64,000 bases of DNA, from contig JBBILW010000001.1 of NCBI GenBank assembly GCA_037444725.1, positions 1 through 64,000 of the forward strand, given 5' to 3'. Source of the DNA: CAIKKG01 sp037444725 (lineage in GTDB: Bacteria; Patescibacteriota; Minisyncoccia; UBA6257; GWB1-50-10). A program made the position numbers and the translations under genes. The notes beneath the pieces were generated by a model. That model was not told the DNA's origin. It did not search any database and saw nothing but the letters and a program-made list of their open reading frames with translations. This document shows positions 56,118 to 64,000 of the stretch, piece by piece; position 1 is the first letter of the stretch, and each line of letters begins with the position of its first letter.

Positions 56118-57500
56118 ATGGAACATCAGGAACTTTGGAAAACAGTGCTTGGTGAGATAGAACTCCAGATTTCGCGACCAAATTTCCTTACGTGGTTCAA
56201 AAACAGCCAGTTAGTGGAGAAAAACGAGAAGGAGGGGGTGGCGCTTGTGGCATTACCGAACAATTTCGCGAAGGAGTGGGTAAAAAATCGTTATCATAAG
56301 ATTATTTTAGGTTCGTTACGCAACATCGACGGCTCAATTAAGTACGTAAACTACGTTGTGGTGAGTCACAACACTCCGCTTAAGCCCTCAAAGGTGGAGC
56401 GGAAGCAAAAAGCGCCGGAATTAACCGACGAAAAATCAAATCTTCCCATCACCGATCTTCGTGTTGACTCAAAAACGAATCTCAATCCGAAATATATCTT
56501 TGATTCCTTCGTTGTCGGCTCCTCAAACGAGCTTGCATGCGCCGCCATCAACGCGGTTATCGACAATGTCGGGAAAAAATACAACCCGCTCTTTATTTAT
56601 GGAGGAGTAGGTTTGGGAAAAACACACCTTCTCCAGGCAGCAGGGAATGCGGTGCATCAAAAATATGAAGGGAAGGTGCGTGTGTTGTATGTAACCTCGG
56701 AAAAATTCATCAATGACGTTGTGTGGGCACTCCGCAACAAGCGCGCGGACGACATGAAGAAAAAATACCGCGATGTGGATATGCTTATCATCGACGATAT
56801 CCAATTCATCGGCGGCAAAGCGGCAACAGAGCTCGAATTCTTTTATACATTTAACGCGCTCTACGAAAACAACAAGCAGATTATTATTTCATCCGATCGT
56901 CCGCCCGCAGCAATCCCCACACTCGAAGAAAGACTTCGTTCACGCTTTGAGGGGGGAATGATTGCGGATGTCGCGTATCCGGATTATGAAATGCGTTTGG
57001 CAATTTTAAAAACCAAAGCGCAGTCTCATAACGCAAATATCGACGAAAAAACCCTTGAATATATCGCGACGAAAGTCCAGAAGAACATCAGGGAAGTGGA
57101 GGGGGTGCTCAATAAGGTGTTGTTTTACCAACAGTATAAAAACAACCAAATAGACCAGAAGAAACTTGATGAAATCATCAGTGAAACATCGCAGGTTTCA
57201 CCGAAAAACATCACTCCCGCCGATATTATTAAGACCGTTGCTGAGTTTTATGAGATATCCCAGCAGGAACTCACCGATAGAGGAAGGAAGCAGGAAATAG
57301 TGGAACCTCGGCAGGTAGTAATGTACCTCTTGAGAGAAATGTTGAAACTTTCGTATCCGAATATCGGCGAACGCCTTGGAAAGCGGGATCATACTACCGT
57401 TATCCACGCATACGAGAAAATCTCAAAAGAGGTGCAATCGAATTCCGCGTTCAACCAGAAAATACTCCTTATCAAAGAACGACTGTTTAAAAATTCTTAA
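56118..57500 (+). CDS. dnaA: Chromosomal replication initiator DnaA
   Basis: AAA+ initiator that melts the origin; 460 aa. Domain I at the N-terminus (ELWKTVLGEIELQISRPNFLTWF), a short linker, domain III with Walker A GGVGLGKTH near 162 and Walker B DMLIIDDIQFIGGK near 219, sensor regions, and domain IV DNA-binding helices with GKRDHTTVIHAYEKI near 422. Everything needed for box recognition is present. dnaN follows, with DnaA boxes in the gap. Confidence 0.97.
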   Translation: MEHQELWKTVLGEIELQISRPNFLTWFKNSQLVEKNEKEGVALVALPNNFAKEWVKNRYHKIILGSLRNIDGSIKYVNYVVVSHNTPLKPSKVERKQKAPELTDEKSNLPITDLRVDSKTNLNPKYIFDSFVVGSSNELACAAINAVIDNVGKKYNPLFIYGGVGLGKTHLLQAAGNAVHQKYEGKVRVLYVTSEKFINDVVWALRNKRADDMKKKYRDVDMLIIDDIQFIGGKAATELEFFYTFNALYENNKQIIISSDRPPAAIPTLEERLRSRFEGGMIADVAYPDYEMRLAILKTKAQSHNANIDEKTLEYIATKVQKNIREVEGVLNKVLFYQQYKNNQIDQKKLDEIISETSQVSPKNITPADIIKTVAEFYEISQQELTDRGRKQEIVEPRQVVMYLLREMLKLSYPNIGERLGKRDHTTVIHAYEKISKEVQSNSAFNQKILLIKERLFKNS

Positions 57501-57695
57501 ATTCGGTGGATGAAGTGTGGATAAGGACTGATAACTGATGAATGAAAAGGTGATAAGAATGCGAAAAGTGTTGAAAGTGTAAAAATTCATCCACACCACC
57601 CACCGCACTTTCCACAGATTAGAAAAATAAAAACGCTGATACAGATTGATTAAAAAGAGTTTATCCCCATATCCACAGACACTACTACGACTACT
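57501..57695. other. Probable replication origin between dnaA and dnaN
   Basis: Contains a perfect DnaA box on the minus strand (TGTGGATAA, 57516-57524) and one-mismatch boxes TCATCCACA (57587-57595), TTATCCCCA (57661-57669) and ATATCCACA (57669-57677), with a weaker CTTTCCACA (57608-57616). AT-rich stretches between 57616 and 57660 could serve as the unwinding element. dnaA-dnaN gaps are the commonest bacterial oriC location. Confidence 0.75.
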
Positions 57696-58805
57696 ATGAA
57701 ATTAATTATATTAAAGAATAACTTAATAGAAGGATTAGGGGCGGTTGAGCGGGCAATCAGCGCGGTAGCCAATCTTCCGATTTTAAAAAACATTCTTATA
57801 AAAACCGAAGGCGGAAGAATTTCTTTTACCTGTACCAATCTTGAGATTGCGATTACTCAGCTTGTTCCCGGAAAGATTGTTGAAGAAGGCGAGATAACCG
57901 TACCGCTTTCTGTGTTTGCACCGGTAGCGAAAAATATTAATTCGGAACGTATCACGCTCGAAGTGAAGGATAATCATATTTCCGTCGTTACCGATAACTA
58001 TGAAGCAACGATTCAAGCGCACAACGCAAAAGATTTTCCCATAATCCCTTCGATTGCGGATAAAAGCAGTGTGGTGAAAATCGCATCAGCGAAACTTCTT
58101 GAAGCATTGCAGAGCGTAATTGTCGCGACACAGTATTCCGAAATTCGTCCTGAGATAAGCGGCGTTTATTTTAAGATTTCTGATCAGAACCTCATACTAG
58201 CCGCGACAGACAGTTTTCGCCTCGCAGAACGCGTTATAGAAGCAACAGACGTGTATACCACGCTCGATGAGGCATCGATGATTGTGCCGTATAAAACTGC
58301 GGAAGAATTAGTGAAATTTCTCCAAGGTCCCGAACAAGAAATCGAAATTTATATCGAAGCGAATCAAGTTTTATTTAAAACCAACACTAAACAGCTTATT
58401 TCACGGCTTGTTGATGGAACATTCCCCGAATACAAAGCGATTATTCCCAAACAAATCCAGAATGAGGCGACTATCAGCAGAATTGAGCTTGTGAACGCAT
58501 TAAAACTCGCGAGTTCTTTTGCGGGCCGCACGAACGATGTGACTCTCAAGGTAGGGGATAATAAGAAATTTATCGAATTATATTCCGCAGATTCTTCTGT
58601 AGGTGAAAATCGCTACCGAATTCCCATTAAACTCAAAGGAGACGCGTTTTCTGTCGTGTTTAATTGGCGCTATCTCCTCGATGGCTTGCGCATCTACTCA
58701 TCAGACGATGTTATTCTCGGTATTAATGCCGCGTCACGCCCTGCGGTAATTAAAAACACACTTGAGTCAGCGCTCACCTATGTGGTGATGCCGATAAATC
58801 AGTAG
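57696..58805 (+). CDS. dnaN: DNA polymerase III beta subunit (sliding clamp)
   Basis: Ring-shaped dimer that tethers polymerases to DNA; 369 aa, standard length. Three repeated clamp folds are recognisable, with AISAVANLPILKNILIKTE in the first, LLEALQSVIVATQYSEIRPEISGVYF in the second and LVNALKLASSFAGRTNDVTL in the third; the protein-binding cleft end reads YVVMPINQ, close to the usual YVVMPMRL. Followed within 7 nt by the convergent PBP gene. Confidence 0.96.
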   Translation: MKLIILKNNLIEGLGAVERAISAVANLPILKNILIKTEGGRISFTCTNLEIAITQLVPGKIVEEGEITVPLSVFAPVAKNINSERITLEVKDNHISVVTDNYEATIQAHNAKDFPIIPSIADKSSVVKIASAKLLEALQSVIVATQYSEIRPEISGVYFKISDQNLILAATDSFRLAERVIEATDVYTTLDEASMIVPYKTAEELVKFLQGPEQEIEIYIEANQVLFKTNTKQLISRLVDGTFPEYKAIIPKQIQNEATISRIELVNALKLASSFAGRTNDVTLKVGDNKKFIELYSADSSVGENRYRIPIKLKGDAFSVVFNWRYLLDGLRIYSSDDVILGINAASRPAVIKNTLESALTYVVMPINQ

Positions 58806-58811
58806 GAATTG

Positions 58812-61283
58812 TTAGTGGTATACCACTGCCGTTGCTGACGCAGTTGCACCACTTCGTGCTTTTACACGAATCTCAATCTTGTTCTGGGGTCCGAGCGGGA
58901 TATTCAGGAAATTTTGATAATGGTACTCGGTACCGCTTATATCCATTGCTCCCATAAGCTGATCATTGAAGTACAATTCAATTCTTGATAACGTGTCGTT
59001 GTTTGCGGTAAGTGTTGCGCCAATAAGCAGGGGAGACGATGTGAATACGCCTGTTTTTGGTTCGTTAATTACCACTGAAACCGCAGGAGCCTGAGAAACC
59101 GACGAACTTGCTGATTGCATTTCTTGCGGCACCACATAGGTATTCAAACCGTTCGGATTCGCTTTTATCCAATCCTCAACTCCTTTTTCCCAGTTCGTGA
59201 ACTGAATATCCTGCGAGGGGTCATCAGGAGGATTTCCCGTCGGATCGTTCCTATTCACGTAATACAGAATCGAGTGTACCTGCGGCACCTTTACTCCATT
59301 GATAACCGGCGTATAGACCGGATCTCCGTTTAACATCGGTTTTGAGGGAAGAGTATAGGGATCAGGCAGTTCAAATTGATCTTTCGGGAATTGCGGAAGC
59401 GCGTCGCGCAAAAACGCATTCCATGTCGGGATTGCGGCAAGAATACTGCTTCCTTGGCTTTGAAGGGGAGTGTTGTCATTGTTTCCCGCCCACACACCTA
59501 CCACTAAGTCGGGAGTGTAGCCGAATGCCCACGCATCGCGGTAATCCTGCGTCGTACCCGTCTTTAATGCGACCTGATAGCCGTCGAAAATAGTGAGTGG
59601 CAGGCTTGCGTGGAATATCGGCGCGCGAAGTTCAGAATCGGAAAGTATTTGATTGATAAGTTTCGGATACTGCGCGTCTATCGGCTGTGTCGTCTTATCT
59701 TTGTACTCCTCGAGCACGTTGTTATTCGCGTCGGTTACTTTCAACACTAACTGCTGGTCGTGCAGCGTGCCATTTTGTGAAAGCACTGAGTATGCCTTCA
59801 CGAGGTCTATAAGTTTAATTTCTCCGCCGCCTAATGTGAGCGAGAGACCATAGCGCCACCGTTCCTTGAGGGTGGTAATACCGAAGTTCGCTAGATTTTT
59901 CAGCACGTCATCAAAGCCCGCAAGATAGAGCGTTTCTACCGCAGGAACGTTTAAGGATTGCGCGAGTGATTGTTCCATGCGTATCGGTCCGCGGAACAAT
60001 CCGTCGAAGTTTCCCGGTTTGTAACTTGTTTCCGGATCGTTGCGTGTGTCGAATTCCGTGGGTACATCAAGTAACACCGTTTTCGGCGAGTAACCTTTTT
60101 GGAACGCGGTCATGTAAACGAACGGTTTTAACGCGGAACCCGGCTGGCGGAGTCCTTGCGTTGCCACGTTGAAATTACCTTCGAATTTGCAGCTCACGCC
60201 AGGTGTGCATCCTTCCGGTTCCGGTTTTCCGAAATAATCTTTTGAGCCGACCATTGAAAGTATCTGGCCGGTTTTCGGGTCTTCTGCGACAAGCGCAGTG
60301 TTGAAGCCCTTATACAGTTCAGCATTACGCTTTGCGCCCTCCAAAGCCGCTTTTTCAGCGATTGCCTGGAGTTTTAAGTCGATGGTGGTGATAACATGGA
60401 GGCCGCCGTTCATTACCACATCCTCGCCGTATTTACCCACGAGATAATCTTTTACCGCGAGCGAGAAATGCGGCGCTACGATAGTGCCGAGATTTGCCGG
60501 TGCAAAAACGGGAATTTCCTTTTTTGCTTTCGCGACATCGCTTGCTGATGCGCTCTTAAGTTCCACCATACGGTCCAAGACATAATTGCTGCGCGCCATA
60601 AGATCTTTCGTGTTCGAACCCCAGGGCGAGAAGTAGCTCGGCGCCTGGAGCATGCTCGCAAGAATTGACGCTTCGCGGAGCGTGAGATCTTTTACGTGCT
60701 TGTTGTAGTAAATCTGGCTTGCTGCCTCTACGCCATAAGCATTCGAGCCGAACGGAATCTGGTTCAAATAAAACCCAAAAATATCTTTTTTGGAATATTG
60801 AGATTCGAGTTGTACCGCGAGAATGATTTCCTTCAGTTTGCGGATATAGGTGCGCTCGTCCGAGAGAAGCGTCTTTTTTACGAGTTGCTGCGTGAGCGTT
60901 GAGCCGCCTTGGGTAATTTTTCCTTTTTGGAGGTTAACAATAAACGCACGTACTATGCCGCGCCAGTTGAAGCCTGGTTCGGTATAAAAATTCGCGTCTT
61001 CGGCGGCCAAGACCGCATTTTTCATATTGTCGGGAATTTCATCGAATGAAACGATGGTGCGTTTTTCATCGCCATGGATTTCATACAACATCGTTTCGCC
61101 GGTGCGGTCGTAGAGTTTTGTGGATTGGCTTACCACGCGCTTGCCGAAGTCGGAAGGCGAAGGGAGGTTGTGGAGCGAGTAGGCGATATACATGGCGCCC
61201 ACCGCGAACACGCTTAAAAAGAATGCACCGATTGCGAGCGCAATCAGGAATCCCGTACTTTTCTTATGCAATAATCGTTTCAT
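58812..61283 (-). CDS. Class A penicillin-binding protein (PBP1A type)
   Basis: Bifunctional peptidoglycan glycosyltransferase/transpeptidase; 823 aa from ATG 61283. N-terminal membrane helix (about 10-35), GT51 domain with AAEDANFYTEPGFNWRGI near 90 (catalytic Glu) and GGSTLTQQLVKK near 125, transpeptidase with Ser-x-x-Lys (GSALKP, Ser near 380), SLN near 425 and KTGTTQDYRDAW near 572. A C-terminal Ig-like domain (about 725-823) with ELYFNDQLMGAMDI follows a Ser-rich linker. It shows this organism makes its own cross-linked wall. Convergent with dnaN; the 3' ends are 6 nt apart. Confidence 0.94.
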   Translation of the reverse strand: MKRLLHKKSTGFLIALAIGAFFLSVFAVGAMYIAYSLHNLPSPSDFGKRVVSQSTKLYDRTGETMLYEIHGDEKRTIVSFDEIPDNMKNAVLAAEDANFYTEPGFNWRGIVRAFIVNLQKGKITQGGSTLTQQLVKKTLLSDERTYIRKLKEIILAVQLESQYSKKDIFGFYLNQIPFGSNAYGVEAASQIYYNKHVKDLTLREASILASMLQAPSYFSPWGSNTKDLMARSNYVLDRMVELKSASASDVAKAKKEIPVFAPANLGTIVAPHFSLAVKDYLVGKYGEDVVMNGGLHVITTIDLKLQAIAEKAALEGAKRNAELYKGFNTALVAEDPKTGQILSMVGSKDYFGKPEPEGCTPGVSCKFEGNFNVATQGLRQPGSALKPFVYMTAFQKGYSPKTVLLDVPTEFDTRNDPETSYKPGNFDGLFRGPIRMEQSLAQSLNVPAVETLYLAGFDDVLKNLANFGITTLKERWRYGLSLTLGGGEIKLIDLVKAYSVLSQNGTLHDQQLVLKVTDANNNVLEEYKDKTTQPIDAQYPKLINQILSDSELRAPIFHASLPLTIFDGYQVALKTGTTQDYRDAWAFGYTPDLVVGVWAGNNDNTPLQSQGSSILAAIPTWNAFLRDALPQFPKDQFELPDPYTLPSKPMLNGDPVYTPVINGVKVPQVHSILYYVNRNDPTGNPPDDPSQDIQFTNWEKGVEDWIKANPNGLNTYVVPQEMQSASSSVSQAPAVSVVINEPKTGVFTSSPLLIGATLTANNDTLSRIELYFNDQLMGAMDISGTEYHYQNFLNIPLGPQNKIEIRVKARSGATASATAVVYH

Positions 61284-61318
61284 ATGATGGTGTATCTCTT
61301 TAATCGTAACAAACGTAA

Positions 61319-61354
61319 TTAAAAATCCCACGCGTGTACGGCGGGGGATTTTTG
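61319..61354 (-). terminator. Terminator of the 54-aa gene
   Basis: AAAAATCCC / GGGATTTTT stem with GC-rich inner pairs; stands between the acidic protein gene and the PBP gene. Confidence 0.8.
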
Positions 61355-61368
61355 CTGAGAACGGCAGG

Positions 61369-61533
61369 TTAGAAAGCGTCCTCTTCCTCCTCCGTTTCTA
61401 TCTCAGGTTCTTCGATTGTTTCTTCTCCGTCTTCGAGTGATGAGTCGGTTTCAACTGCCGAAGTCACTCCTTCTTCCAAAAGCTCCTCATCTTCTCCGTT
61501 CGTGTAGATTCCGTCGTCTCTTAATGATCGCAT
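61369..61533 (-). CDS. 54-aa acidic protein
   Basis: Short frame MRSLRDDGIYTNG..., with over a third of its residues Glu or Asp (EEPEIETEEEEDAF at the end) and no membrane helix. It has its own promoter about 100 nt upstream, a structured leader and its own terminator, which together argue that it is real. Highly acidic small proteins of this kind may bind basic partners; none can be named. Family not recognised. Confidence 0.55.
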   Translation of the reverse strand: MRSLRDDGIYTNGEDEELLEEGVTSAVETDSSLEDGEETIEEPEIETEEEEDAF

Positions 61534-61666
61534 GAATAGTAAACGTTGGTTATTATTCGACTATTTATTGTTATCCACCCTATCGTACCGTTGCACTTAA
61601 CGATGTGCAATATGCGGGGTGTGGATGAATATGGCAAAAGTATACTTACCGTCCGCAGTATGTCAA
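61534..61666 (-). promoter_or_regulatory. Promoter and structured leader of the 54-aa gene
   Basis: Perfect -35 TTGACA (61661-61666), 16-bp spacer, TATACT (61639-61644). The leader of about 100 nt contains nested hairpins: outer ATCCAC / GTGGAT and inner TTGCAC / GTGCAA (around 61572-61626), then an AT-rich stretch. This is the longest leader seen here. Confidence 0.6.
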
Positions 61667-61683
61667 TACCAAAAACGCACTCG

Positions 61684-62154
61684 TTAACTAAGGCGCGTAT
61701 TTGCTGACGCGATGGCGATTGCGAGGGCGTCTGTGGCGTCGTCTAAGAGATGGGAAACAGAGGTCCGAAGTATCGCCGCGACCATCTTTGCCACCGCGTC
61801 TTTTGACGCGTTGCCGTTGCTTGTGACCGCAACTTTCACCTCATTCGGCGTGAGCTCGCACACGGGCACCCCGCGTTCAAGAATGGTATGCATAATCACG
61901 CCGCGCGCCTCCGCGACCGCAAGTGCGGTCTTTTTGTTTTTCGAAAAGAAGAGTTTCTCCACGCCAATTTTTTCCGGGCGCGTCTCATCGATGAGTTTCC
62001 CGAGTTCGCGCGCGATATTGCGGAGGCGTTCACTGCCGACCGCAGGCGGGAGGGGGAGAATGCCGCTTTTTATGTGTGTGAACACGCCCCCTTTCGTCTC
62101 AATGACGCCGAAACCGACGCGTGTGGTGCCTGGGTCGATGCCGAGAATAATCAT
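61684..62154 (-). CDS. ruvC: Holliday junction resolvase RuvC
   Basis: Dimeric endonuclease that resolves four-way junctions; 156 aa. The RNase H-like catalytic acids are visible: IDPGTTRVGFGVI (Asp7), EKLFFSKN (Glu near 67) and LLDDATDALAIAIA (Asp pair near 139 and 142). It is 9 nt after yebC, an order conserved in many bacteria (yebC-ruvC-ruvA-ruvB), but ruvA and ruvB are not here. Confidence 0.95.
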   Translation of the reverse strand: MIILGIDPGTTRVGFGVIETKGGVFTHIKSGILPLPPAVGSERLRNIARELGKLIDETRPEKIGVEKLFFSKNKKTALAVAEARGVIMHTILERGVPVCELTPNEVKVAVTSNGNASKDAVAKMVAAILRTSVSHLLDDATDALAIAIASANTRLS

Positions 62155-62163
62155 GCGAGGAAA

Positions 62164-62700
62164 TTATTGCGCGTTCGTGTAGACGCGCTGTACGTCCTGT
62201 TGGGCTTCTAAAACACTAATAAGTGCGCGCAAGCTTTCCTTATCCGCTTCGCTTATTGCGAGCGGGAATTTTGCAATCCAGATAGGCGCTTCGTTTTCCA
62301 TGCGCGGCTCGAACGCCCAAGTTACACTGCCCGGCTCCGCCCATTTGCCGTTATTATCACGGAGAATCAGTTTGATTTCTGCGACGGTTCTATTCGTACT
62401 ATCGGTGATGGCTTCTATAAGGAGCGCGACGCCTCCGGGTCCGTAGGCTTCGAACAATGCTTCTTCTGATACAATTTCTCCGCTCGTCATGCGCGAGATG
62501 GCGCGCTCGATGTTTTCGAGCGGCACATTTGCGGCGCGCGCTTTCTCGATGGTTGTGCGAAGGCGCGGATTGAAATCGGGATTCGGTTCCGCTTTTGCTG
62601 CCGCGCTTACTGCGGCGAGAAGCTTTGAAAACACAATGCCGCGCTTTACGTCGGCTGCTCCTTTTTCCTGCTTAATTTGTTTAAAACTGCGTCCTCCCAT
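62164..62700 (-). CDS. YebC/PmpR family protein, shortened
   Basis: Family associated with transcriptional regulation and, more recently, translation of difficult stretches. The N-terminus MGGRSFKQIKQEKGAADVKRGIVFSKL and EAYGPGGVALLIEAITDSTNRTVAEI are clear matches. At 178 aa it is some 65 residues shorter than typical members: after SVTWAFEP the sequence joins almost directly to the C-terminal ISVLEAQQDVQRVYTNAQ, so most of the second domain is missing. The usual GHSKW near the start reads GRSFK. Upstream of ruvC in the same operon. Confidence 0.88.
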   Translation of the reverse strand: MGGRSFKQIKQEKGAADVKRGIVFSKLLAAVSAAAKAEPNPDFNPRLRTTIEKARAANVPLENIERAISRMTSGEIVSEEALFEAYGPGGVALLIEAITDSTNRTVAEIKLILRDNNGKWAEPGSVTWAFEPRMENEAPIWIAKFPLAISEADKESLRALISVLEAQQDVQRVYTNAQ

Positions 62701-62715
62701 AGAGGCATTGAACCA

Positions 62716-63999
62716 CTAGACCGTGCCTTCCGCAACCTCTCTCTTGGGAATAAGTCGTTCGTCGGTCGGTAGCGTGAACCAGAACGTTGAGCCGCGATTT
62801 AATTCCGAATTTACGCCGATTTCTCCGCCGTGCCTCTTCACGATGTTTTTTGCGATGTAGAGACCGAGACCGCTGCCATTCGGTTCCATCTGTACTACGT
62901 TTGAGCCGCGATAAAGCTTCTGGAAGAGTTTCTTCAAGTCTTCAGGGGAGATACCGACGCCTGTGTCTATTATCGAGATGCGCACGAACGGTTTTACCGC
63001 ATCGAGCTCAATCGCGACCGACACCTTGCCATGCTTTATGTTGTAGCGGATGGCATTATCAATGAGATTGAAAATAACCGAACCCACGCGATTCTGGTCT
63101 ATCATAATCGGCGGAATCGCTTCGTGCGGCGCGAACACTTCAAGCGTAATGCCGTACTGGTCAGCGAGCGTCTTCATTTCTTTTACGATGCCGGAGACAA
63201 ACTGAAGCACGTCTGTGGATTGGAGTGTATACCCGAACTTGCCTTCTTCGATTTTAGAGACATCAAGGAGGTCGTTGGTGATTTTGAGCGAACGCTCCGA
63301 GACCGCGAGCGCTTCGACGGCAATAGGATTTATATTTTTATCGTTCGCAGAAAACTTTACGATATTTTCCATCGCCCAGTGGAGCGCAGTGAGCGGCGTG
63401 CGGAGTTGGTGCGCAGCGACGCCGATGAAATCAGATTTCGCCTGAAGAAGCCCTTTTTCGCGCGACTGGTCGCGGACAATTTTTACGAATCCCATAATTT
63501 CTCCGTTCTCATCACGCAACTGATTGAGGGTGGTGTGGAAATCGAAATGAGGATTTTCGAGCGTAATGTCGGCGATCTGCGGCCACGCGCCGGAATCGGA
63601 GAGTTGATTTATGGACGGCGCGAGCGAAGGGAAGAGGGTTTGTACGAGCGTGCGGAAATGGGGATTTTTCGCCATGCTCGGATCAAAGCGCGTGTTGATA
63701 ACTTCCGCTGCGGAGATGCCGAAAATATTTTCCGCCGCCTTATTGAACGTGACTATTTTGAAATCAGGGTCATACACGATAACCGCGTCGCCTAAAAATT
63801 GGATGAGCGCGTCCTGTTCTTTCATGGCGAGCATGCGCTCGGCGCTCAGCTGCGCGAGATGGAGGAAGACGCGGATTAACACTGCCGCCGCGCCCAAGAA
63901 AACCACCACCGAAACAATAATGAGCACGAGGGGAGAGAAGTACGCGTTCGCCGCAAAGAGCGCGCCAAGGAGCGCGAGCGCGATGATGAGTGAAATCAT
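62716..63999 (-). CDS. Sensor histidine kinase with PAS domain (5' end at window edge)
   Basis: A membrane histidine kinase of at least 427 aa. Two N-terminal membrane helices (about 2-20 and 24-46), a PAS domain (about 60-175; FLGDAVIVYDPDFKIVTFN), HisKA with the phospho-acceptor in GVAAHQLRTPLTAL near His198, then HATPase_c with N box LIDNAIRYN, G1 DTGVGISPEDL and G2 GSGLGLYIAKNIV. The ATG at 63999 may be the start, but the frame could extend past the right edge. The response regulator is not visible. It ends 15 nt before yebC. Confidence 0.9.
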   Translation of the reverse strand: MISLIIALALLGALFAANAYFSPLVLIIVSVVVFLGAAAVLIRVFLHLAQLSAERMLAMKEQDALIQFLGDAVIVYDPDFKIVTFNKAAENIFGISAAEVINTRFDPSMAKNPHFRTLVQTLFPSLAPSINQLSDSGAWPQIADITLENPHFDFHTTLNQLRDENGEIMGFVKIVRDQSREKGLLQAKSDFIGVAAHQLRTPLTALHWAMENIVKFSANDKNINPIAVEALAVSERSLKITNDLLDVSKIEEGKFGYTLQSTDVLQFVSGIVKEMKTLADQYGITLEVFAPHEAIPPIMIDQNRVGSVIFNLIDNAIRYNIKHGKVSVAIELDAVKPFVRISIIDTGVGISPEDLKKLFQKLYRGSNVVQMEPNGSGLGLYIAKNIVKRHGGEIGVNSELNRGSTFWFTLPTDERLIPKREVAEGTV

Positions 64000-64000
64000 T

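Noticed and set aside
62700..62725. tRNA-Glu-like words (GTCTAGTGGTTCAATGCC on the minus strand)
   Set aside because: Only a D-arm-like fragment; no acceptor, anticodon or T-arm pairing, and it is explained by the end of the histidine kinase gene and the yebC start region.

Overview
This window reads as a chromosomal segment of an ultra-small bacterium of the Candidate Phyla Radiation (Patescibacteria, Parcubacteria-like). The grounds are a streamlined gene set with shortened housekeeping proteins (ValRS 717 aa, YebC 178 aa, RNase P protein 86 aa), a membrane pyrophosphatase, a large type IV secretion-like (T4SS-like) locus with PrgI, TrbL, a VirB4 ATPase and VirB2-like pilins, a VanY-like hydrolase, ComM, and very few Shine-Dalgarno (SD) sequences. 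TGA is used as an ordinary stop (for example at 31632-31634), so this is genetic code 11, not the recoded Gracilibacteria/Absconditabacteria type. No transposase, CRISPR array or rRNA was found.

Layout. 1-4455: partial GT2 glycosyltransferase, DoxX, tsaD, a possible small RNA, nusA. 4475-11950: proton pyrophosphatase, Hsp20, PrsW, ValRS, an ArsR-type regulator, YraN, a 512-bp non-coding block with repeats, a metallophosphoesterase. 12002-18161: ftsK - rodZ-like - recA, a highly structured convergent gap, folD and a small nuclease operon. 18233-23692: an atypical nuclease-like gene, tRNA-Val, adenosine deaminase, tRNA-Ile(UAU), ftsH, S1 protein. 23799-31227: degenerate MBL-fold protein, gyrA, a solute-binding lipoprotein-like protein, three pilin-like proteins, tRNA-Leu with duplicated fragments, a tyrosine recombinase. 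31341-41023: rpsO - NYN - pnp, methyltransferase - DksA-like - comM, LysM/M23 peptidase, rsmA. 41029-54251: the T4SS-like locus. 54282-58805: the replication origin neighbourhood (jag - yidC - rnpA - rpmH / dnaA - dnaN) with DnaA boxes in the dnaA-dnaN gap. 58812-64000: class A penicillin-binding protein, a 54-aa acidic protein, ruvC, yebC, histidine kinase.

How it fits together. The core genes cover replication, recombination, translation and envelope maintenance. The T4SS-like locus, the separate pilin trio, ComM, FtsK and the peptidoglycan enzymes (M23, M15-like, PBP1A) form a plausible surface/DNA-uptake apparatus, but no relaxase, VirD4 or VirB11 lies in the window.

The most striking general pattern is promoter layout. 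At least sixteen genes have a -10 hexamer ending only 6-9 nt before the start codon, which predicts leaderless mRNAs. One of these (LysM/M23 peptidase) appears to start with AUU. Other items worth attention are a cloverleaf-like element between recA and folD, a dispersed 18-bp palindrome with companion 30-bp repeats, matching tail elements behind tRNA-Val and tRNA-Leu, a tRNA-Ile with a UAU anticodon, and a pilin fused to an M15-like peptidoglycan hydrolase domain. All functional calls are from sequence reading alone; no database search was run.
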